Shown: positions 21,349 to 33,640, counted from the first letter of the stretch. The stretch is DNA of 64,000 bases from Perca fluviatilis (GCF_010015445.1 NC_053122.1:36407513-36471512); one strand, 5' to 3'. Program-made: numbers and translations. The notes: generated by a model from the letters alone, not told the origin.

Positions 21349-23690
21349 ATAAAGATCTGAGTTCTCCTATGCACACATACAACTGAACTTAGTGAGTGGT
21401 GCAACAGTATTATAAACTGTGACAAATACTAAAAACCAATCCTTCTTCCAGCTTACAGTTCTTGAAAATCATACCCATTAGAAAAGAAAAACAGTTCTTG
21501 AAAATGATATAATAGTCTCTAAAATATGTCAAATGAGGACTGATACTGTATGTCCCCGTCAGGCTGACATTACACCATTATCTTATGGACATGCTGTTAT
21601 TCTCAGTATGATATGACGCACGTGGAAAGGCCAGAAATGAGGGAAACGTCATCACAAAATCACAAAGTTATTAGCTAGTCGGCAACTTTGTGTGGCTTAT
21701 GTTTGGTGTTTGACAGGTAGCATACACTGGGTTTATCATGGTTTTTCGTCTGAAAAAAAAACTGCTGCTGTAAACAGCGCTAATATGAAAGTGGTGAGAG
21801 TGGACTTCAACAGTAAAGTTGGGGGCCATAAAACCAAAACAAATGAGCCATTGCACATTACATTTTTTTATATAAAAATATTGATTAGTGCAGCTTTAAA
21901 AGACCTCCACATTCACCAACAGAAAAGACTCAGCGATTCATTTAGCTATATACATATAATTAAGTTTAACAGATATTCTGAACTATGTCCAGCAGTTCCT
22001 ACATCAAGTCCCTCAGTGTTAAAACGTTAAGTGTCTGAAGAGCAGACTGTCAGGAAAGTGTTAGCTGGAGCCACAGACAGCAGAGAAACAGACCCGTGAA
22101 GGCCTGTGAAGCTCCACCAGTGGAGCGTCTCCTCCACACTGCTTTAGTTTTCACTGGGAGCGTCTGAACTCAGAGTCCGTGCTCTCTCAATACTGTGAGC
22201 TGCTGCAGATAAGAGCTGCATGTACATGTGATGACACTGAGGTGTTGATATCTGTCTCTGTCTGCTGCGTCTGTCTTCTCTTCACATATTGTTGATGCAG
22301 AAAGACAAAGAGGAAAAGCTGCTGCTACCAAAAAACCCTCCTGGCAGCCTGGTTGAGCCAAAACTCTCTGTGTGACGGCCGCCTGATAGAATCCAGAGGA
22401 GAATGGACTCTTCCAAAGGTTTATCGGCAGCAAACAGCAGCACAATTACACCACAATCTCCGCTGGAAACCACTGCTGGAAACAACTTTACATCACTCAG
22501 AATGACTGCCTGTCTCTCTCTCAGCATCTCTGCTTCTCTGTTCATGTTTTCTCTCTTCAGTCCTGCAGCATCCCGGCATTATTCTCAGCTCCAGCGTTAG
22601 ACCTGTTAGCCTGTATGTCACAGGGCCCTGTCATTCACCCTGCTGCGTTTTACAGGACTGCTGTGTTGCTCTGGCAGCTTTCAGTTAAACTGTGATTAGT
22701 GATGGAAACATTGACTTTTCCTTCCAAAGCAGCTCAACAAACTCAAACATCTCCACGTCCTGCCAACACAGAGGCAACAGGCGTCAGGCTGGGTTATTTG
22801 TCGCAGGAGGGACCAAATAGGACCATCTTCTCTCTACTAGGCCACACGGTCTGAGATCCTTCTAGACGTTACAGGATGGAGGATACGGAGAAAAATCAAA
22901 GCTGTTTCTCTTCCTCCAGAGGCTCCATAGTGGCAGAGAGGGCAGCTATTATGCAAATGACTTCAGACATCAAAGCGTGTGGTGTTTACTGCTGTAACTT
23001 GGTGACAGCAAATGGACTGGAGAAGTGGAACTTGTTGGGAGTAATCAGACGAGACAGGGAAGCTCGCGGCCGACCGGAGTGGTCAAAGTTAACTGAGCGT
23101 GAGGAATCACGCGGGGTGTCGTCGGGGCTGCTGTTGTTCCCCAGTCTCCCCGCGGAGCACAAGAGCTCGCTGATCAAACCCAGCGTGCTGTGGTAGCAGA
23201 TGCTGCCACCATCCACAGGATTTATTTCATAGTTTCAGCTCTCTGTGTCTTAAAAAACACAAAATACAGAGAAAAAACAAAAGGACTCTTCAGCCTCGCA
23301 ACTCCGAATTCAGGAGGAAGTGTTTCTCCGCGTGTTATTGTATGCTCTGAATACATTTACTGGAGACGGTGTGCAGCAGAAGTGTGGTGACAAACCCCTG
23401 AGCTGTTTCTTGACACTTTATGCTAATCTGCTGTATCATTCGCCCTTGATGGAGACAGCTGCACCCTCAGGCGAGTTGGAGAAATGTTAGCATTGATCAG
23501 ATATCGTGTCTTCCAGCAGCGATTTGTGTCACGGCTGCAGGCAACAGACATTGATGAGCCCCGTGATCCAAAACGCCAGAATAACACGGCTGTAGATGCT
23601 CTCGCTGATAGTTACATTCATGTAGCGCAATGAAGCTTAGCCTAAGTTCAGCCAGGAAGAATCTCATGTTACTCACTCATTCTCATTCCA

Positions 23691-23694
<4 letters not shown>
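21349..23694. other. Unassigned intergenic sequence, the longest low-repeat stretch
   Basis: About 2.3 kb with few recognisable repeats. An end like GATTAGTGCAGCTTTAA at 21883-21898 hints at another TTAA element. The open frames at 22170-22600 and 22876-23216 overlap on opposite strands and show no known domain. No gene can be supported. Confidence 0.35.

Positions 23695-23737
<43 letters not shown>
23695..23737. repeat. (CT)n microsatellite
   Basis: About 42 bp of CT dinucleotides. Confidence 0.95.
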
Positions 23738-23739
<2 letters not shown>

Positions 23740-23801
23740 TTCTCCTGCTTCCTCTTATTGGCTGATTATGGGCATTTACTCTTTTAGTTAAGTCAACCAG
23801 A

Positions 23802-24450
23802 TTAAAGCCCGAGACACACCGGGCTGATAATCGGCCGTCGGACAGTCTGGCGAGGTCGGTGACTCGAGTCTGTTCGGTGTGTTCCGTGCCGTCATCCGTC
23901 CGAGGGGCCGTCGGCCTTCATTTTGGCCGATTTGACGTGTATAATGGGTGGGGCGGGCGCTGCCGGCAGTCAGACTCAAATGACCCATCTGATTGGTAGA
24001 GCGCTAACCCGGAAACGGGGAGCAGAATGAACGCTCATTCCGCTCCCCGCTAGAGACTCTTAAAATCTGACGAAAATCTTTTAAACTGACCTTTGTCGAT
24101 CTGAAATGAAGACAGATTCAGGGACTGCACGGCCTATTTCTCTCTTAAAATGTTTTCAGAAACACGTTCCGGTGAACTATTTTAGTACAATATGAGATCG
24201 GATTCTAAACAAGCCGCCATGACAGTCTGGCTTTGAATTTCTGGAAAAACCAGACCCACGTGACGCGTTCGTCCAATCAGCTGCCGGTTTTCATTTTGGT
24301 GCGACAATACAGATTAGATAGAGACGTATTACGTCTCGTCGCTTCGGTGTGTTCCCAAGACACTTTTTGGACCAACTCGAGGAGACTGATCAGTCACACT
24401 GGCCTTTCTGCCGAGGGTCGGCCGTCTGGTCGGTGTGTCTGGGCCTTTAA
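23802..24450. mobile_element. TTAA-flanked element, GGCCCAGACACACC family (best-preserved copy)
   Basis: TTAA at 23802 is followed by AGCCCGAGACACACC. The right end GGTGTGTCTGGGCCT abuts TTAA at 24447. The interior shares GGCCGTCGG, GACTCGAGTCTGTTCGG and CCCACGTGACGCGTTCGTC-like blocks with 17097 and 37665. No transposase. Confidence 0.78.
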
Positions 24451-24482
24451 CCACAATCTCTATCAGCCAATCACATCTTTGC

Positions 24483-24752
24483 TGTCAATATTTAAGTAAG
24501 TAAGTAAAGTTTATTAATGTAGCACTTTTCACAGATAACAATCACAAAGTCCTTCACAATAAGATGAAATACAATAAATAAAAGACCTAACAATACAAAA
24601 GGAAACAATACAAAAGGAAACATAGTTACATAAAATCAAAAAAAAACCTTGTCTAATGAAAAGCCTTTTTAAATAACAAGGTCTTCAACTGCTTTTTTAG
24701 AGCATCAACAGAACTGAAACAACGTAAAGAGAAGGGCAGGGCATTCCACTAG
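24483..24752 (-). repeat. LINE 3' end, antisense
   Basis: (AAGT)n is followed by AAAGTTTATTAATGTAGCAC and then AAAGTCCTTCACAATAAG. The run toward GGGCAGGGCATTCCA is typical of an antisense LINE 3' region. It is interrupted at 24753 by element H2. Confidence 0.6.
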
Positions 24753-25140
24753 CCTGGTGAGAGCGTCCTGATCTGGCGAGCTCCAGTTTTCCACTCGCAG
24801 ATCAGTCTGGCATCTTGAGATAGAGAAAATTTGGAGCCGTTTGCCAAACGACCGACCAATCAGTGTTGGTTTTGAGGCGGGTTTAGAGTAGCGAGAAGCG
24901 ACTGTTCAGTCTAAACAACATGGCAGCTTCCACGGATGAGATGAGTGTAGCTATCGCGCAAGTTTTATCCGAATTAGAAAGTATTCCTTCATTGAAAGAA
25001 GAGCAAAAAACGGCACTGGAGGCTTTTCTCAGAGGAAAAGATGTTTTTGCTCTTTTGCCGACTGATTTCAGCAAGAGTTTGACCTGATTGGTTGATTTGG
25101 CCCGTCTATCACCAACGTAGGTGGTGATAGATAGGGCCTA
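24753..25140 (+). mobile_element. Element H2 carrying a helicase fragment, right end uncertain
   Basis: Begins CTAGCCTGGTGAGAGCG, sharing the CTAGCCTG start of H1, next to a GATCTGGCGAG / CTCGCAGATC stem. Near the right side is another stem (GGCCCGTCTATCACC / GGTGGTGATAGATAGGGCC). The matching right inverted repeat was not found, so the copy may be truncated. The coding relic at 24920 lies inside. Confidence 0.5.
24920..25087 (+). pseudogene. N-terminal fragment of a RecQ-like helicase, 55 codons, degenerate motif I
   Basis: An uninterrupted frame from ATG at 24920 to TGA at 25085 encodes MAASTDEMSVAIAQ, then a segment like SLKEEQKTALEAFL, then DVFALLPTDFSKSL. It aligns with the relic in H1 (EQ[RK]TAL, DV, LPT, KS). 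The Walker A glycines are changed (TDFSKS for TGFGKS) and the frame stops just after, so no activity is possible. RecQ-like identity is from motif pattern only; another SF2 helicase is possible. Confidence 0.6.
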
Positions 25141-25252
25141 AAAAGCTTCTCACTAACATGCAAACTTTAATGAGTGAATGTGTATCTTCTTCCTCCTCTT
25201 TCTTCTTTCTTTCTCTCTGGCTTCTGCCCTCTGACAGGTTCATATTAGGTAC

Positions 25253-25533
25253 TAGGGCTGCACAATTAATAAAAAAAAGCAATATGGACTAGTGCAATTT
25301 CCAAATCGCAGAAGGGCGCAATATTTGTTAAAGGCAAAATAACTGTCAAACCAGTCTAGATTCAGTATTGTGGTGCTGCAGAGATGTCCCGGTCTACATA
25401 TCCTATCCTACAGACTAAAGAAAAAAATCTCTGTTTCGTACAGATCCTCACTCCAGATATCATCAATTACACCTCAATTGCAATATCAGTCAAAATGTTC
25501 GCAATTAGTTATTTTCCTCGTATTGTGCAGACC
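25253..25533. mobile_element. hAT-type MITE, TAGGGCTGCACAATTAAT family
   Basis: The left end TAGGGCTGCACAATTAAT is opposed by a degraded right end (ATTGTGCAGACC). TTAGGTAC occurs exactly at 25245-25252 and 25534-25541, the 8-bp duplication expected of hAT. A second copy is at 50667. Confidence 0.75.
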
Positions 25534-25541
25534 TTAGGTAC

Positions 25542-26049
25542 CTGACGATTGGTAACTGTACGTCCTTGCACCTCCTTTTCCTCAACCAGGGTTCCCCCCC
25601 ACCATTAGAAGGCTCAGGTGCAGCACCCGAGCAGTTGGGCACCACCTTAGAAGAATGTATGTCAAATCAGTGTGAGCATCAAAACTGAAGAGAACTGAAT
25701 GACTTTTCTCAGATTTAATGATTTGAGTTGGTCCCCAGTGGACTTCTTTAGCAAGTTTTGTCTTTAAGCTTTTCAAGCGTAAGTTCTTTATTATCCGCTC
25801 TATTTTTCCAACGTTTTACACACAGATGTGGTAGCAATAAAGGTCCTAATTCAGGTGAAATTGCATATATATTTTTTTATCGAAAAATGTCACATTTTCT
25901 TGAGGGAGGACTCCTAAACCCCCTTGCACTGTAAGAAATTAGAGAGAAACATTGAAGGTGAAGAGGTTAATGGAGATCTTCCTCACACTTTGAAATGCTC
26001 TCCTGGAAGCAAAACTACCAAGGACATGTATGACTGTGGGGCTCAGTAT

Positions 26050-26099
<50 letters not shown>

Positions 26100-26782
26100 G
26101 GAGTGGAGTGAATTAGAGGTCACTGGATTTCACGGTGAAGTAAGTTCAGTTAGCAAAGACGGGCGAGTGGAGCTGTTCTGAGCATTAAATTACCATTTAT
26201 TAAACAGTGAATAAAGACCATGAATTTCAAATACTCGGGGTCAGTTTAGTCAGGGTCAATTTAGTCTTTATTAATCCATCCAGAAAATAAATATTCAAAT
26301 GTGCAAATTGCTTTCGACTTTTAAGCCTGTAATATCAAATTCCTTTCAGAAAGTAGCCTGAGGCAATACAGACCTGTCAAACCAGCCTGGCTTTACTGCA
26401 GAGGGATTATTCTATTATTGTGTCATACATTCAAAATATTAGATTTTTTTATTGTTTTGAGTAAATATTATTGTGGTTATTCTTTATATATGGTTATCAG
26501 TTATCTGTATCTGTATTCTCACTGCACTCCAGAATGACTCTTTCATTGCTGGACATAAATGAACAAACCGTTGTTTCTGCTGATACTTTTGCGATTCGTG
26601 TTAGGTCTGCACTGGCACGTTCTGCCTCCAGGAAATAGCCATATGCTCGTACTCTAAAGCCTAACCCTAACAAACACTCTCGCCTTTTTTACACATAGCC
26701 AAACTCACTGTAACCCTACAAATGGAAACAACTAGGTGAGGGGAGAGTCTTTCTTAAACACTTCATTTATGTCATATGGGAG
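25542..26782. other. Unassigned intergenic sequence with a (CA)n tract
   Basis: Contains a (CA)n microsatellite at about 26051-26095. No gene or element ends recognised otherwise. Confidence 0.4.
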
Positions 26783-27140
26783 TAGGGCTGGGCGATATGG
26801 AGAAAATCAGATATCACGATATTCTTGACCAAATACCTCGATATCGATATTGCAGCGATATTCTAGGGCTGACAATTGGGGCTTCAACAAAATATCTTCA
26901 CACTTAGATTTTAGATAAATAATCATCAGTAATGTGGACATAATGTCTAAGTGCAAAAAAGGCAAATAACTGAACAGCTAGAACAGTCTGGTAAGTTCAG
27001 AAAAGTACATCACTTTACTGTAATGCAGCCTTTAAAACCAGTAAAATGTCATATCACGATATTACGATATCCAAAATCTAAGACAATATCTAGTCTCATA
27101 TCACGATATGGGTATAATATCGATATATTGCCCAGCCCTA
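26783..27140. mobile_element. hAT MITE, TAGGGCTGGGCGATAT family
   Basis: The ends TAGGGCTGGGCGATAT and ATATTGCCCAGCCCTA are inverted repeats. The flanks are TATGGGAG (26775-26782) and TATGGGAC (27141-27148), a 7/8 target duplication. At 358 bp it is too short for a transposase. ATATCGATAT motifs fill the subtermini. Confidence 0.85.
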
Positions 27141-27148
27141 TATGGGAC

Positions 27149-29368
27149 TTGCTAAATTATCCAGTTTCCAACATTGTAAATATTGTTCACGCTACTGGTC
27201 ACGGTAGAACTTTCATCTGGGAATGTTACAAAATATCTGTTCTTTACGGGGACATTTTATGATGATGGTCGACAGACGACAGAACATGAGGTGAGAGAGA
27301 GATGGATTTATTTGAGGATTAAAAATAACATATTAACTCCACAAAGCAGTAGTTATAGCCATTGAGAATGAATACACAATAAAGCAGAATAAGTCATTGT
27401 GATCTTCCAACGTAAAACAAACAACAACAAAAACAGAAAAAACTGTAACACAAGTCGAGAAAAAAACATACTGTACGATGAAGATTTTCATGGTTGCAAG
27501 CAAAAAAAGTCAATTAGACAATGCTGGCTTCAGAGGAATGCTCCCACCATGAGACTGAATAAACATTATGAACTCTACCCGCAGTATGGAGAAGTTAACT
27601 TTTATGCTGCAGCTTCAAAGGGAGAAAGGAGAGAAATACTTGAAAAATGGGATCGCTCCAACACAAGACTCTTAATTCTACTAAACCCTATTTCTGTACG
27701 TCAAGATGTACCTGTATGCATTGTGTATTGGGACCTGTGCTTATCCTATTTTCATATTGGCACCGACTTATTGTCACGTCCTAGCCCTCTTTTGTTCTAT
27801 GTTCATATATAATGAAAAATAAAGTATATAAAAAAAAAATTAGACATACTGTACAATGTCGGAGTGGCACAGCCCTCTTCATAATATAAATCAGGCTACA
27901 CGTTACTGAGAAATCATCTTTTCAGATGGGTTCGGGTTGCTGTAGTCGCATACAATTTGTTGAACTAACTCTTGTAAAATAACTGTGAGTGTCTTTTGTC
28001 ATTGAGAAGCAATTCCATATATCCTGGAACACAGAAATATCGTTAATTAAACTTAAAGTCAACCCTCTTCTCATCAGTTAAATGGGGAACAACTTGCAAC
28101 AGCATGCAACAAAGGTCCTCAGCTGGACTCAAATCAGGGATGTTAGTTCATGTTAGGCGACTCAACCCTTACACCACCACACTATATCTTTCCTGGCCCT
28201 ATAAAATACATAAGTCTATTGCTATGTTTTAGTCTGTGTAAGCTGATAGAGTGTGTAATTAGCCTGATGAGAGGATCAGACCCAAATGACCCATGAAGGG
28301 TGGGGGGTGTGTTTGTTGATCTGATTTAACCCAGCCATTGCAGATGTGTGGGATGACATTCAGGTTGCGATTATTTTCGGATGGGAGCCAATCGCAACCA
28401 CACGCTTCTACACCGACAACACTATTGAAGACAAAGACGCTGAAAGATTATTCTTGTTTGCCACAACACGACTTTTGTAAATACACCTTTTAAAAACCTG
28501 AACTACAACAACAAGTAAGGGCGGGGTTCCCGATGGAGGATAGAACGTCGCCAGCGGGCCCGACTCCGGAGCGCGAAATGAATCGGCAGCTGGGTGAGTC
28601 AGTTTAACACAGCACAAACCCCTCTAGAAGTAGAGCGAGACATGCACTGATCCAGGCCAGCTTAGTCTCACTCTCACGAATGAATGCAACATGCAGGGAA
28701 AAGGAGACGGTGGGGGGTAAATGTTACGAGCTATGTTAGCATTTAGTAGCTGTGTATCTTTGTTATACGTGCCCAGGTTAGCTCAGCCTTGTAACAGTAT
28801 GAAAAGCAAATAAACAACGATGCCACACATGGCCAAAAGTCCATAAAACGTGGTAACTGCACCTAATTGTATGCAGATTTTGTATATGCACACAATTTTG
28901 CAGTGAATCTTAATGCTAACTCTTCATTGTGTGTGTAAATTACAGTCATTAGCAGCAAAACTAGCATCTTGAGTTGTCGGGTGGCATGAACGTGAGTGGA
29001 ATCAACAGACATGATGTTAATGTCACAGAAGAGCTTCATACAAACAGGACAGAGGACACAAGGCAGAACGATGCCGCGTGTGGTCTCCCGCAGTGCTTTG
29101 TAGCAGCAGCATGAAGTAGTTATAGCCTCGCTGGGCTGTGTGCGGCCAGATCTAAGTATCACGTTCTCCCTCTTCCCTTTGATGAGGCTTCTGGTTGAGT
29201 GGGCTGCACGTGGTCATGGACACGCAGCTCACTGTGGGGAGCGCAATCATCATGCAGATCTGGTAGCAGGAGTCAGAGAGAGGCCTGTCAGGCTGTAAGT
29301 GTGTGTGAGTGTGTTTTAATGATGAAGTGTGATTACCATGCAGACCTGGTAGCAAGAGTCAGAGCAGA

Positions 29369-29371
<3 letters not shown>
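27149..29371. other. Unassigned sequence with possible retroposon tail and a small local duplication
   Basis: A 137-codon plus-strand frame (27399-27812) is followed by AATGAAAAATAAAGTATATA and an A run at 27828. It may be the 3' end of a retroposed sequence, though I cannot name its product. Near 29245-29365 a unit around ATGCAGATCTGGTAGCAGGAGTCAGAG is directly repeated. No gene can be supported. Confidence 0.35.

Positions 29372-29449
<78 letters not shown>
29372..29449. repeat. (GT)n microsatellite
   Basis: About 78 bp of GT dinucleotides. Confidence 0.95.
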
Positions 29450-29454
29450 CTTGT

Positions 29455-29724
29455 TTAACTATATTCGTGGGGCCCAAAAACCGGGAGTCCAGTATACTTG
29501 TGGGGTCCCGACAGCTTTGTGGGGCCAAAATGCTGGACCCCACAAGTTTAAAGGGCTGTTTGAGGGTTAAGACTTGGTTGTAGGATTAGGGATAGAATTA
29601 GGTTATGGTTAGGGTGAGGGTAAGGGTTAAGGTTAGGCATTTAGTTGTGATGGTTAAGTTTAGGGTAAGGGGCTAGGGAATACATTATGTCAATGACGGG
29701 CCCCCACAATGATAGTGAAGCGCA

Positions 29725-29760
<36 letters not shown>
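29455..29760. repeat. Composite repeat: CCCCACAA unit, degenerate TTAGGG-like array, (GT)n
   Basis: An ACTTGTGGGG / CCCCACAAG inverted segment is followed by imperfect GGTTAGGGT-like units (29585-29670), ATTATGTCAATGAC, then (GT)n at 29728-29760. The same order occurs at 54955-55260. The units resemble but are not regular telomeric TTAGGG repeats. Confidence 0.7.
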
Positions 29761-29761
<1 letters not shown>

Positions 29762-29826
29762 TGAGGGTGTTCCTGTGTGGACGGGAACACACACATAGTC
29801 TGGGAAGTGTGTGAATGTGTGTGTAC

Positions 29827-30210
29827 TAGGGCTGGGACGATATGCCTTTGTTCCGATTCAATGCTTTCACCATACATGGGTGGCGATTGGATTTGTGTTG
29901 CGATTTTTTATTTATTGCGATTTTAGAAGTATTGCGATTCAATAGCATTGAGTATTGGGATTGTCTTAAGAAGAATGCACATAAAATGCACATTTAAAGA
30001 AGAACATAACATTGGTTTTCTGCATTTTCTGCTTTCGCTTTGTTTCGCTGGAAACAGATGTGATGTAGTCACATTCAGCGGTACCATATAACGGAACATA
30101 TTTAGGTGAATCATTGGTTAAAAAAACAAAATAATATTGATTCTAGCGAAAAGAATCCATTTTAAAAATCGGCACAAATAATCACGATACATTTTTTTCT
30201 CCCACCCCTA
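29827..30210. mobile_element. hAT-like MITE with GCGATT-rich interior
   Basis: Begins TAGGGCTGGGACGATATG and ends ATACATTTTTTTCTCCCACCCCTA. The ends are roughly inverted. Flanks GTGTGTAC and GTCTTAAC agree at only 5 of 8 positions, so the duplication has decayed. Confidence 0.6.
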
Positions 30211-30227
30211 GTCTTAACTGTCCACCA

Positions 30228-31632
30228 TTAAAGGTGCAATATGTAATATTGTATGTAATACTGGCAGCTAGCGGTTAAAATAGTTACTGCACTACCAATT
30301 CAAAATACTGGAGAGTCGTTTCCCCCGCCCCCCTGCCCAGACTCGAAGTTCACGGGGGTTGCCAGGCTGAGACCGCAGCATTCACAACAATGTTGCTAGA
30401 CGCTAGTCTCACATAGTCAGACATTACTTCACAGCACAGCAGAGTAGCTAACGTTAGATGCTAGTCTCACATAGCCAGACATTACTCCACAGCACAGCGG
30501 AGTAGCTAACGTTAGATGCTAGTCTCACATAGCCAGACATTACTCCACAGCACAGCAGAGTAGCTAACGTTAGATGCTAGTCTCACATTGCCAGACATTA
30601 CTCCACAGCACAGTGGAGTAGCTAACGTTATATGCTGGCTATACTGACAGTCATAAAAGCCCGTGCTCATGCAGAGCTCTGTAACCAACTGATAGACACA
30701 CTTTTTCGGCTTAAAATTACAGTATGAACCACTAAAAACACAACAACCTCACCGTCCTCTCCACACGCCAGTCAGGCACACTTCCTCGGCTTAGAATTAC
30801 AATACGAAACGCAAAAAATACCACTACCTTGCTGACGGAACACACTTCATTGGCTTAGAATTACGGCAACAATCACTAAACACACTGCAAACTCACAGTC
30901 CTCTCTTCCCGATTTACAGCCCCCCTCTCGTGGCTTCCTCCCGGTAACGTTAGCAGTTAACAGGGTTAGCATGGCGGCGTTAGCCAGGACCAGTCGGGAT
31001 CACTTTACTGGCTATGTCTCAATTGTTTTTGCGAGTAACCAACTCGGGTACTCTAGCTATATAATTCAATGTGACTACACAAATGTTGAAATGAAATAAA
31101 ATGCCCGTCCCTAGTGGCTGTGATAAATTAGCCTGAAGCTAATGCTTACCTGTTCAGGAGGAAATAAGCCAATTCTGCATCCTTTTGGGATCTAAGCTGT
31201 CTCCATCTTTCAAATGCATCTCCAATATTTACCAGGGGGTTGTTACGTCTCTGGTCACGCAACTGTTAGAAACATGCTGTTTTCTTTTTTTTAGGTCGGG
31301 TAGAATCTATCTCCGTTGATCCTGTTCATTTGTGTGCTGCTTTCATGGCTGTACTACCGTTACAGCTGTAGCGTGCTGGGTTTACGTTTTTACAGGTATA
31401 TCTGGCAACCCGGCCTGGCTGTCAAACTGGGCCGTTGATAACAACACACAGGCCAAAACATAAACATAAATTCCGTCACGGAATGTAAATTTCAAAAAGA
31501 AAAAATACTGACATTAGCATTGTTGTCAGAAAAGATAGTATTTCAGTTTAACATGTTTCCTTAATATCTGATGAGGCTTTGGTGTCATTTTTGGGTTTAT
31601 TACAGTACAAATATTACATATTGGACCTTTAA
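30228..31632. mobile_element. TTAA-flanked element, AGGTCCAATATGTAATATT family
   Basis: TTAA at 30228 is followed by AGGTGCAATATGTAATATTG. The right end, in reverse complement AGGTCCAATATGTAATATTT, abuts TTAA at 31629. The 1.4-kb copy contains a 58-bp tandem array and a GC-rich left zone, but no transposase. A shorter relative is at 43965. Confidence 0.8.
30403..30634. repeat. 58-bp tandem array, four units
   Basis: CTAGTCTCACATAG recurs at 30403, 30461, 30519 and 30577, and a fifth start (CTGG) lies at 30635. The spacing is exactly 58 bp. Each unit carries CCAGACATTACTCCACAGC and GTAGCTAACGTTA. Confidence 0.95.
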
Positions 31633-31646
31633 GATCACCATTATAT

Positions 31647-31940
31647 GTGGTTCTCGTCTCTCTGAGGACTTTTTACCCTCCGCTGCTTCATGAAAATGAA
31701 AGAAATGTGTTGATATTTCATTACAGGGAAGCAGACGGACAGACGATGTCTAACTTGATGGGGAAAAAAACCCCGATTAGCATTCATGAAGAAATGACGT
31801 TAATAATGACTTTGTGTGACTCAGTGGAGCTTGAGCCCGAACCTTCATGGTTGGAGGGACGAGAAGTAATGACACGAGGAGAATATCTGCACCAAATCTG
31901 GCAGAAATGGGCCTCTTTAGCACCAAACAAATCACTGTAG
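31647..31940 (+). other. 97-codon open frame of unknown nature
   Basis: Starts immediately after the TTAA element and ends at 31940. It is polar with several Trp and no signal peptide or membrane segment. The C-terminal part (GEYLHQIWQKW) vaguely recalls the ends of L1-type ORF2 proteins. No promoter, splice pattern or known domain supports a gene, and an antisense frame of 64 codons overlaps it. Confidence 0.2.
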
Positions 31941-33172
31941 GAATCAGTCATTTCCCACCAATATGAAAATCTAATCAAGTGTGTTTAAAGAGTTTTCAAA
32001 TGTAATTTGTCTTTTGTTAGTTCGCTTAAAATACCAACTGACGAGGTAATTCGACTTAAAGCAGATTGGTTCTTCTCTGAGCAGAACATTAACGTGGATC
32101 TGTATAAGAAACACACTGATAACCAAACCGACGGCAGCGTTTCCCTTCTTAACTAAACATTAATAACCCTGCATATGGCAGTGTGATATTCATATTCTGT
32201 GTTCTTATATAACATTTGAGGGGAATTTACATCATACATTGGGTCTGGTCTCGTCAGTAAATATTGAAATATAAATATGTGCTATATGAATACATTTATT
32301 ATTTATAATTACTATTACATAGTTATATTACATCACGTATACATAGTAATAATCATTAATAATAATTATTATTATTGTTGTTATTATTTAAAGGTATAAT
32401 ATCATTTTAGAAATGTTGAAACCATGTCCAGGAGGACAACATTTTTATATTTATATATTATTGTATAAAGCACAATAATGAAGCTAAATAAACTCAGATC
32501 ATAGGTATTTTTGGTTCTATTTGTTGTTATTTACTTCTAATGGACGACAACAGTTCCATTTCCTTTCCGATTGACATTTCAGTCTGGACGCAGACGTTAG
32601 GAAGGGTGGAAACTGTGACATTTTGTTTATGGCACAGCCATTGTAACCAATAAGTCAATGTGTCACCCCTTTCAACACGCTTCTGTTCTGTTTCATAGCA
32701 CCTGGCCAGTATTTCGGCTGTACACACACTATCCTCTATTGTAGAATAACAATAGTCTTGGGGCTAGAGTCCAGTTCATATTGTCTTGAAGGAGTGGACA
32801 GCAGCTCAGTCTGTGTTTATCATTTCCCATGCAGCCAGCGACGGAGCAGATATCAGCAGCAACCACAAAGGGCTGAGGGTGAAGTGGAGCGGATGGTGAG
32901 GCGGGGAGGCAGCTAATGATCGTCCCCACAGGCAGAGCCTGACACTGGGCATGGGGAGCCGCCCCCACAGCCTCTCTCTGGAGGACCGACAGAGACAGCA
33001 ACAGTTACCATGTAACAGGGTCGTATGTTATCGTTCGAAATTAGGCAAATGCCAGCCTTTATACTCTTTACAGTTAAATTTAGCCAAGAAAAGGTGCATT
33101 GTGAGGTGTCGGTCATTTCAGCGACCGACAAACAACAGTTATGCACAACGACAAACGACAAAACAACAAAAT
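31941..33172. other. Unassigned intergenic sequence
   Basis: No gene recognised. AT-rich at 32270-32480. A hairpin GTCGGTC / GACCGAC-like pair lies near 33098-33128, just before the F1 copy. Confidence 0.35.
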
Positions 33173-33640
33173 AGTCTATATCGATGACGTTCCACTTCCG
33201 GCATTGTTCCGGTGCTGCCGGAAATTCCACCAAATGTCCCTCATTTCGGCCAGATGTCCCTCCCCTTCCTCTTTCTTTGTGTTGCCGTTCTAACCTCCGG
33301 TGAATTTATGAGGACTACGGTTAACTGCTCCTCAGATCTCTGCAGGGTAAATCCAGACAGCTAGCTAGACTATCTGTCCAATCAGAGTTTTCTGTTGCAC
33401 GACTAAAACAACCTTTGAACGTACACAAGTTCGACCAAAACAAGTTCCTTCCCGAGGCTATTTTGCAGAGGCACCGTGGCTCCGTCCGACGCTTAATGTC
33501 ACCCAAGACGATTGTGATTGGTCTAAAGAAATGCCAATAAACCAGAGCATGTTTTTCTCCCATCCCGGAATGCTGTGTGGACTAGCCAGACCTTCCTTAG
33601 CAGCGCTGTGGAGGAAGGTCTGGCAATGCGAGACAATGGG
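33173..33640 (+). repeat. Dispersed element F1, fullest copy
   Basis: Runs from about GTCTATATCGATGACG to the terminal hairpin CAGACCTTCC/GGAAGGTCTGG and TGCGAGAC. It contains all the blocks seen in partial copies at 4805, 11925, 34758 and 39278. No coding region. The TAGTCT-type ends suggest a TIR DNA element, but no target duplication was seen. Confidence 0.7.

Noticed and set aside
22876..23216. 106-codon plus frame and 76-codon minus frame
   Set aside because: They overlap on opposite strands with no family resemblance; no evidence for expression.
29585..29670. True interstitial telomere array
   Set aside because: The GGTTAGGGT-like units are irregular and part of a dispersed composite repeat, so no telomere fusion is implied.
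30403..30634. Regularly spaced repeats reminiscent of a CRISPR array
   Set aside because: Units are contiguous 58-bp tandem repeats without unique spacers, inside a eukaryotic transposon.
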